From the NCBI GenBank assembly GCA_017625065.1, contig JAGALS010000027.1, forward strand, positions 1 to 50,296: a DNA stretch of 50,296 bases. Reading direction: 5' to 3'. Source of the DNA: Clostridia bacterium. Lineage in GTDB: Bacteria; Bacillota; Clostridia; Oscillospirales; CAG-272. The translations under genes and the position numbers were made by a program. How positions within the stretch are numbered: position 1 is the stretch's first letter; every line of letters starts with the position of its first letter. Of this stretch, positions 45,222 through 50,296 are shown piece after piece. Below the pieces are notes generated by a model, which saw only the letters and a program-made list of their open reading frames with translations, made no database searches and was not told the origin of the DNA.

Positions 45222-45278
45222 GGCTATGGCATCTTCATTGAAAATATGCTTGCCAATATGGCCGAGGCTCTGGGGTAA
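45222..45278 (+). pseudogene. Relic of a spoIVB 3' end
   Basis: The 57 bases encode GYGIFIENMLANMAEALG and a TAA stop, against GYGIFIENMLSNMAEALN in the intact gene at 42639-42695; 47 of 57 bases agree. Upstream of 45222 no spoIVB homology is visible. The relic has no start or ribosome-binding site of its own. Confidence 0.9.
45225..45250 (+). repeat. 26-bp direct repeat, copy 2 (spoIVB relic)
   Basis: Exact match to 42642-42667, in the same codon register. The two copies start 2583 bp apart and flank the surface-protein/XRE cassette. Confidence 0.95.
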
Positions 45279-45280
45279 TA

Positions 45281-45350
45281 CGGGTCGTCGAGGGCGCCGA
45301 CCCCTACCCGCAAATCCAAACTTGTAGGGACAGGCGTCCTCGACTGTCCG
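45281..45350. repeat. Imperfect inverted repeat, possible REP/MITE-like element
   Basis: Arms of 27 bp (45281-45307 and 45324-45350) match at 20 of 27 positions as inverted copies, with a 16-bp spacer. The arms are GC-rich with GTCGAGG and CGCC cores and start 2 bp after the spoIVB relic stop. No coding capacity is seen. Confidence 0.65.
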
Positions 45351-45356
45351 AAAAGA

Positions 45357-45395
45357 AAAGGCAATATCAAGCCCACACGGCTTGATATTGCCTTT
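45357..45395. terminator. Terminator after the AraC-family gene
   Basis: A 17-bp perfect stem (45357-45373 with 45379-45395) and 5-nt loop. On the minus strand it is followed by TTCTTTT, and a few Ts follow on the plus strand. Confidence 0.85.
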
Positions 45396-45418
45396 ATATG
45401 TTTGCAACCGCGCTTCCT

Positions 45419-46213
45419 TCAAAATTCATTTTCCGCTGCGCGATAGGCGGTCGGCGTCATCCCATATCTCTCCTTAAATCGCCTTGCAAAATTGGCGTAA
45501 TCGCAAAATCCTGATCGAAAATAGATCTCCTTGACCGAAAGAGCCGTGTATTTCAGCAGCTTTTTCGCATAAGAAAACCTGATATCGTCAAGATACGATT
45601 TAAAGGTCACGCCAAGCTCCCTGTGAAACAGCTCCGAAAAATACGAATCCGTAAGCCCCACGTGACTTGCCGTCACCGAAAGGCCGATATCCAGAGCAAA
45701 GTTTTCATGAACAAACATAATTGCCCTTCTCACATAGGAAGAGGTGTGCGACATGCCGCCCTGCACACCGTATTCCCCTGCCAGCCTGTAAACGGCACAC
45801 CTCAAAAGAGTCATTGCGTACTTGGCATTTCTTTTATACACCCTTACGATCTCCGAAAAAACAACTCTGAGAAAATCATTGGTCTGATCATCTAAGATAA
45901 AGCACGGCGGCTGACTCAAAAGCAACGTGCCGATATCCGCCGCATCTCCCTTTGGATCATGGGTGAACATGATATTTATGATCGAAGCCCTTGCGGCTCT
46001 GATGGCATGCACGTTCGTCGGATTCATGAAAAAAAGCGTATTGGGGGCGATCCTGTATTCCCTGCCGTCTATTTCATATACGCCCTCTCCCTCTATAATA
46101 AACTCCATCTCAAAAAACTCATGTCCGTGATGGGCATAATCGTTCAAAATTTCTTTTTGAGAGGCTTTTAAAATATCGTTTTTGATATGATCATTGTTTT
46201 TTAATATCCGCAA
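45419..46213 (-). CDS. AraC-family transcriptional regulator
   Basis: A 264-residue regulator with an N-terminal cupin-type sugar-sensing domain (HHGHEFFEMEFIIEGEGVYE; YRIAPNTLFFMNP) and two C-terminal helix-turn-helix motifs (ALDIGLSVTASHVGLTDSYF, then LSVKEIYFRSGFCDYANFAR). The start is TTG at 46213 behind GGGGGGAG. It is divergent from the GH38-ROK-SIS operon, which it most likely activates in response to a mannose-containing sugar. Confidence 0.92.
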   Translation of the reverse strand: MRILKNNDHIKNDILKASQKEILNDYAHHGHEFFEMEFIIEGEGVYEIDGREYRIAPNTLFFMNPTNVHAIRAARASIINIMFTHDPKGDAADIGTLLLSQPPCFILDDQTNDFLRVVFSEIVRVYKRNAKYAMTLLRCAVYRLAGEYGVQGGMSHTSSYVRRAIMFVHENFALDIGLSVTASHVGLTDSYFSELFHRELGVTFKSYLDDIRFSYAKKLLKYTALSVKEIYFRSGFCDYANFARRFKERYGMTPTAYRAAENEF

Positions 46214-46234
46214 TGCACTCCCCCCTTTTTATGT

Positions 46235-46263
46235 ATTATATCAGACAAACCGAAAAAAAGCAA
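46235..46263 (-). promoter_or_regulatory. Promoter of the AraC-family gene
   Basis: On the minus strand TTGCTT (46258-46263) and TATAAT (46235-46240) are 17 bp apart. Confidence 0.7.
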
Positions 46264-46284
46264 CATTTCGCCAAAAAAATTGCA

Positions 46285-46314
46285 TTGTGCGGCTCCCGGG
46301 TTTAAGGTTATAAT
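46285..46314 (+). promoter_or_regulatory. Promoter of the GH38 operon
   Basis: A weak TTGTGC (46285-46290) is 18 bp from a perfect TATAAT (46309-46314). The poor -35 fits a promoter that needs an activator such as the divergent AraC-family protein. Confidence 0.6.
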
Positions 46315-46353
46315 GATATTGCCCAAAATCACTGCATGTGGAGGTATATTGTT

Positions 46354-48723
46354 ATGGCACGATCGTATTTGATCGGAAATTCACACATTGATCCTGTCTG
46401 GCTGTGGCGCTGGCAGGAGGGATTTTCCGAAATTTTAGCCACATTCCGAAGCGCCCTTGACAGAATGAAAGAATTTCCCGACTTCAAGTACACAAGCGCC
46501 TGCGCCTCGTACTATCAATTCGTTGAAAAGATAGATCCCGATATGTTCGCGGAGATACAAATGCGGGTGAGGGAGGGCAGATGGTGCATTGTGGGCGGTT
46601 GGTTCCTACAGCCCGATTGCAACATCCCCGACGGAGAGAGCCTGGCAAGACACGGCTTGATCTCCCAGAGATATTTTAAAGAAAAATTTGGCAGGATAGC
46701 AAAGCTCGGCTACAACGTTGACTCCTTCGGTCACAATGCGGCGATCCCGAAAATTCTGAGAGCAAGCGGAATGACGGGCTATATATTCAAGCGCCCCTCA
46801 CCCAAGGAGCAAGGCGATGACAAGTACCTTTTCAATTGGGAAAGCGACGATGGAAGCGCGGTAACGGCATACAGGCTTTGCGGCTACGCCAGCAGCACAA
46901 TGGAAAGGATCATCAAGGTAAAAGAGGTCCTGGACGCACAAAAGCACGATGGCATGATCTTTTACGGAGTCGGCAATCACGGCGGCGGTCCCACCATAGA
47001 GCTGATCGAAAAAATAAAGCAGGAGCTGCCCGAAGGCATTTTTGCTACACCGAACGAGTTTTTTGAGCATCTCGATCAAAAGGACATCCCCACTCACACA
47101 GGCGAGCTTCAGCATCACGCAAGAGGCTGTTACAGTGCCTTGAGCTACGTCAAAAAGGCAAACAGAAGGTGCGAGCAAAATCTGCTTGCGGCTGAAAAGC
47201 TTTGCGCGATGGCAAGCGCGCTGACCGACTATAAATACCCATCGAAAAAGCTCAACAAGGCTTGGAAAAACCTTCTTTTCAACCAATTTCACGACGTCCT
47301 GTGCGGTTGCTCGATCAAAAGCGCTTATAAGGATGCCTCCTACCTCTTTGGCGAAGCGATGAGCGTGACCGAGCAGGAAATGTATTTTGCCATGCAAAAG
47401 ATCGTGCTGAGCATCGACACGCTTGGAGATCACGAGCTTCCCTCCCGCGTAAACAAAAACGGAAAAACGTGGGAGCATGAAACGCTGGGCGTTCCCGTTG
47501 TCATATTTAACCCTCACACGTGGAGCATAAAGGCGTGTGTCAACGTCAACGAGCGCGCAAGCAAGGTAACAGATCTCAACGGAAACGAGGTCCCCTTCCA
47601 GATCGTCAGGGGCGAGCACACCAACCTCGGTGATAAATACTACACGGCGTTCCGAGCCGAGCTTCCCCCTCTCGGCTATACAACATACAGAATATTCACG
47701 AAAAAGGTAAGCGAGGGATATGCGCCTTCCTCCCTTTTTGTATCCGAGCGTTGGCGCCGTCTTGAAAACAGCAAGCTCAGGGTGGAGCTTGATGCAAGCA
47801 CGGGAGATATCTCGTCGCTGTTTGACAAGGAGCTTGGAGAATATATCATCAACGAGCCCTGCCGAGCCATATTGCTTGACGAGAGCGAATGCGACACGTG
47901 GGCGCACGGAATGACCTCGCTTGGGCAGACCGTTGCCTGCTTTGGCAACGCGAGATTTGAGATCGTCGAGAACGGCCCCGTAAGAGCAACGCTTCGGGCT
48001 ACCGTCACGCACGGTGATTCTACCGTAACAAGAGATTTCTCTCTCCTTGAGGGCGACAGCAAGGTGCTTGTGAAGGCAACAATAGATTTCCACGAAAAGC
48101 ACAGAACGCTCAAATTCACCTTCCCCATGAGCGAGGACCGTGTGACAGCCAAGATCCCCTACGGAACGATCAAGAGAGAAGCCGATACGGGCGAAGAGCC
48201 CTGCGGAAGCTTTATCGTAAATGGGAAATTAGCTGTCGCAAACGACTCAAAGTACGGCTATGACACCGAATCGCAGGAGCTCAGGCTGACCGTGCTGCGC
48301 GGTGCGATCTATGCCGACCATTACGGAAAAAGGGATAGCGCATGCGAGTATATGGATCAAGGCATATCCGAATTTTCTTACGCCGTATTTGCGCACAGAA
48401 CGCTCTCCGACACAGAAAAAACGGCAAGCGAGCTCAATTTTGCGCCTAAGGTCATTATGGCAAGCTTCCATCACGGCTCTCTGCCCGAAACACTGAGCTG
48501 CTTTGCGTGCGATGATGACGAGCTTCTCGTCTCGGCTATAAAGAAAGCCGAGGACGGGGATCAAGCCCTTATCCGTTGCTTTGATATGGAAGGAAAGGAA
48601 CATTCGACCAAGATCAATCTCTTTGGAAAGGATATATCGGTTACCGTTCCCCGCAACAGTATACGGACCTTCACAAAGGATGGAGAGGAGCTGGATCTGA
48701 CCGAGGCACCCCTGATAAGCTGA
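46354..48723 (+). CDS. Glycoside hydrolase family 38 alpha-mannosidase
   Basis: A 789-residue retaining, zinc-dependent alpha-mannosidase, probably cytoplasmic (no signal peptide), releasing mannose from imported N-glycan-type oligosaccharides. The zinc ligands His11 and Asp13 are in NSHIDPVWLWRWQEG, the catalytic nucleophile and third ligand Asp123 in GYNVDSFGHN, and the fourth ligand His313 in FNQFHDVLCG. A C-terminal beta-sandwich region follows from about residue 400. GGAGG at 46340-46344 sets ATG 46354; the frame opens at 46336. It is the first gene of the operon, 17 bp before the kinase start. Confidence 0.94.
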   Translation: MARSYLIGNSHIDPVWLWRWQEGFSEILATFRSALDRMKEFPDFKYTSACASYYQFVEKIDPDMFAEIQMRVREGRWCIVGGWFLQPDCNIPDGESLARHGLISQRYFKEKFGRIAKLGYNVDSFGHNAAIPKILRASGMTGYIFKRPSPKEQGDDKYLFNWESDDGSAVTAYRLCGYASSTMERIIKVKEVLDAQKHDGMIFYGVGNHGGGPTIELIEKIKQELPEGIFATPNEFFEHLDQKDIPTHTGELQHHARGCYSALSYVKKANRRCEQNLLAAEKLCAMASALTDYKYPSKKLNKAWKNLLFNQFHDVLCGCSIKSAYKDASYLFGEAMSVTEQEMYFAMQKIVLSIDTLGDHELPSRVNKNGKTWEHETLGVPVVIFNPHTWSIKACVNVNERASKVTDLNGNEVPFQIVRGEHTNLGDKYYTAFRAELPPLGYTTYRIFTKKVSEGYAPSSLFVSERWRRLENSKLRVELDASTGDISSLFDKELGEYIINEPCRAILLDESECDTWAHGMTSLGQTVACFGNARFEIVENGPVRATLRATVTHGDSTVTRDFSLLEGDSKVLVKATIDFHEKHRTLKFTFPMSEDRVTAKIPYGTIKREADTGEEPCGSFIVNGKLAVANDSKYGYDTESQELRLTVLRGAIYADHYGKRDSACEYMDQGISEFSYAVFAHRTLSDTEKTASELNFAPKVIMASFHHGSLPETLSCFACDDDELLVSAIKKAEDGDQALIRCFDMEGKEHSTKINLFGKDISVTVPRNSIRTFTKDGEELDLTEAPLIS

Positions 48724-48740
48724 ACACGAAGGTGAGACAT

Positions 48741-49688
48741 ATGTATATACTTGGATTTGACATAGGCGGCACGAAATGTGCCGCCGTTACCGCAGAATAC
48801 ATCGGAAGCGAAATAAGGCTTTTACAAAAAAAGGTCTGTGCCACAGACCATAGTATAAGCGCCTACGCGATGCTGGATCGGCTCATGTCACTCGCCGACG
48901 GCATGATCGAAAAGCAGCCGGAGCGGATCGGGATCTCGTGCGGAGGACCGCTTGATGCGCAAAAAGGCGTGATCCTTTCCCCACCCAATCTTCCCGGATG
49001 GGATCATATCGAAATAACAAAATACCTTGAGGCGCATTACGGGGTCAAGGCACAGCTTCAGAACGACGCCAACGCCTGCGCGCTCGCGGAATGGAAATTC
49101 GGCGCGGGCATCGGCTGTGACAATATGATTTTTTTGACCTTTGGAACAGGACTCGGCGCGGGGCTGATACTGAACGGGAAATTATACGAGGGGACCAACG
49201 GAAACGCAGGCGAGGTCGGTCATATACGTCTTGCCGAACGTGGCCCGATCGGATATCAAAAGCGCGGCTCGTTTGAGGGCTTTTGCAGCGGGGGCGGCAT
49301 TGCTCGCTTGGGATATACCAAAGCGAAAAATGTCATAAAAAAAGGACACCGTCCGCTGTATTTCAGTGACGGAATGTCCGAGAAGGATATCACCGCAAAG
49401 GCGATCGCCCACGCCGCTGAGCAGGGCGACAGCACAGCGCTTGAGGTCTACCGCATATCCGGGAAATATCTCGGACGCGGCTTATCGGTACTGATCGATA
49501 TCCTGAATCCCGAAAAAATCGTGATCGGCAGCATCTTCACACGAAGCCGAAAATTGCTGATCGACGCCATGCAAAAGGAGATCGACGCGGAGGCGCTGCC
49601 GATCTCAAGGGGCTGCTGCCAGATCGTCGGCGCAAGGCTTGGAGAGGCGCTTGGAGATTACGCGGCGGTCGCAACAGCGCTTATATGA
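48741..49688 (+). CDS. ROK-family sugar kinase
   Basis: A 315-residue ATP-dependent hexose kinase-like protein. The ATP-binding motif DIGGTKCAAV is at the N-terminus, followed by LQNDANACALAEW with the catalytic Asp and TFGTGLGAGLILNGKLYEG, then GNAGEVGH with the sugar-contacting Glu and zinc-type His. The usual Cys-rich zinc motif after that is replaced by SFEGFCSGGGI. From its place after the mannosidase it probably phosphorylates mannose or a related hexose. ATG 48741 is preferred to GTG 48732 because of spacing to GAAGGTGAG. Confidence 0.9.
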   Translation: MYILGFDIGGTKCAAVTAEYIGSEIRLLQKKVCATDHSISAYAMLDRLMSLADGMIEKQPERIGISCGGPLDAQKGVILSPPNLPGWDHIEITKYLEAHYGVKAQLQNDANACALAEWKFGAGIGCDNMIFLTFGTGLGAGLILNGKLYEGTNGNAGEVGHIRLAERGPIGYQKRGSFEGFCSGGGIARLGYTKAKNVIKKGHRPLYFSDGMSEKDITAKAIAHAAEQGDSTALEVYRISGKYLGRGLSVLIDILNPEKIVIGSIFTRSRKLLIDAMQKEIDAEALPISRGCCQIVGARLGEALGDYAAVATALI

Positions 49689-49707
49689 TGAACATCAGGA
49701 GGCAGAT

Positions 49708-50296
49708 ATGTTAAACGAGCTGCTTGATCGATACCCACAGCTGATCAATTGCAGAGATGCAATCGTAAGCGCCGGGGAGGCTATGATACAATGCTATAAA
49801 AACCGAGGAAAGCTGTTGCTCTGCGGCAACGGCGGAAGCTCCGCGGACTGTGACCATATCGTAGGCGAGCTGATGAAGGGCTTCCTGCTAAGGCGCGAGG
49901 TCTGCGATCAAAGACTCCCCGCGCATCTTTGCGAAAGGCTGCAATCCCCCTTGCCCGCAATATCTCTTTGCTCACAATCCGCGGCTCTGAGCGCGTTTAT
50001 CAACGACGCAGAGCCATCCATGGCATATGCCCAATTGCTTTACGGCTATGCACAGCCAAATGACTTGTTCATCGGAATATCCACCTCCGGCAATGCAAGC
50101 AATGTGGTCAATGCCGCCACCGTAGCAAAAGCGATCGGCATCGGGACCGTTGCGCTGACCGGAGAGCGCAATAGCAAGCTGTCGGAAATATGCGATATTA
50201 CAGTCCGTGTACCGGAAACCGAAACGTATAAGATCCAAGAATTGCACCTACCGATCTACCATTATCTCTGTGCTTACGTTGAGGCATATTTCTTCG
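49708..50296 (+). CDS. SIS-domain phosphosugar isomerase, GmhA-like (truncated by window end)
   Basis: The frame begins at ATG 49708 behind AGGAGG and is open to the last base, giving 196 residues. The N-terminal motif LLLCGNGGSSADCDHIVGEL and the later GISTSGNASNVVNAATVAKA are the two phosphosugar-binding Ser/Gly loops of the sedoheptulose-7-phosphate isomerase (GmhA/DiaA) group of SIS proteins. In an operon with a mannosidase and a ROK kinase it may isomerise the phosphorylated sugar instead of making heptose; that is inferred from context. Most of the protein is inside the window. Confidence 0.88.
   Translation, partial: MLNELLDRYPQLINCRDAIVSAGEAMIQCYKNRGKLLLCGNGGSSADCDHIVGELMKGFLLRREVCDQRLPAHLCERLQSPLPAISLCSQSAALSAFINDAEPSMAYAQLLYGYAQPNDLFIGISTSGNASNVVNAATVAKAIGIGTVALTGERNSKLSEICDITVRVPETETYKIQELHLPIYHYLCAYVEAYFF

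Noticed and set aside
42642..45250. 26-bp direct repeats as ends of an insertion sequence or composite transposon
   Set aside because: There is no transposase or integrase between them, no terminal inverted repeats, and the repeat is explained as spoIVB coding sequence. A homologous or att-like origin is better supported.
46798..48102. 434-codon minus-strand frame inside the GH38 gene
   Set aside because: The GH38 catalytic motifs on the plus strand are intact, and the minus frame has no start signals or known motifs.

Overview
The window looks like the chromosome of an uncultured, spore-forming, gut-type Clostridia (Bacillota). Three things support this: spoVT and spoIVB are present, trpB is controlled by a T-box leader, and many promoters are strict TTGACA-17-TATAAT types. 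Lipoproteins, CXXC-repeat surface proteins and host-glycan glycosidases fit an intestinal habitat. No rRNA, tRNA, CRISPR array, transposase or integrase was seen. Coding density is high and most genes have a clear Shine-Dalgarno site.

Layout. 1-2.99 kb: a truncated uroporphyrinogen-decarboxylase-like gene diverges from a GH95 alpha-L-fucosidase-type gene. 3.0-11.4 kb: one apparently continuous operon, mglBAC (galactose/glucose-type ABC uptake) followed after 11 bp by the whole agmatine deiminase pathway (ptcA-aguD-aguA-arcC), with a near-consensus cre-like site upstream. 11.5-15.0 kb: nadE, an EEP-family phosphohydrolase and rnhA. 15.1-18.3 kb: a 1072-residue secreted protein with an SGNH-like domain whose catalytic residues appear replaced. 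18.5-22.4 kb: a flavin reductase-rubredoxin fusion, a DtxR-family regulator and two overlapping CNNM/CorC-type membrane proteins. 22.5-24.2 kb: stand-alone trpB behind a tryptophan-type T-box. 24.3-35.6 kb: a 2245-residue Cys-rich lipoprotein, then a lipoprotein-ATPase-FtsX permease operon. 35.8-36.3 kb: spoVT. 36.4-41.5 kb: a MarR-controlled heterodimeric ABC exporter operon ending in a possible PD-(D/E)XK-like protein. 41.6-45.3 kb: spoIVB, then a divergent collagen-like surface lipoprotein/XRE regulator cassette, then a second relic copy of the spoIVB 3' end. 45.4-50.3 kb: an AraC regulator diverging from a GH38 alpha-mannosidase, ROK sugar kinase and SIS isomerase (cut by the window edge).

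Most notable. The surface-protein/XRE cassette (about 2.58 kb) lies between two copies of the spoIVB 3' end that share a perfect 26-bp direct repeat in the same reading frame. Recombination between them would remove the cassette and still leave a complete spoIVB. The cassette's two promoters are back to back with overlapping -35 boxes and carry two 15-bp direct repeats 21 bp apart, a likely operator for the XRE protein. This reads as a compact, self-regulated, possibly excisable surface-antigen module at a sporulation gene. The second theme is coupling of sugar scavenging with agmatine fermentation in one transcript, plausibly under carbon catabolite control.
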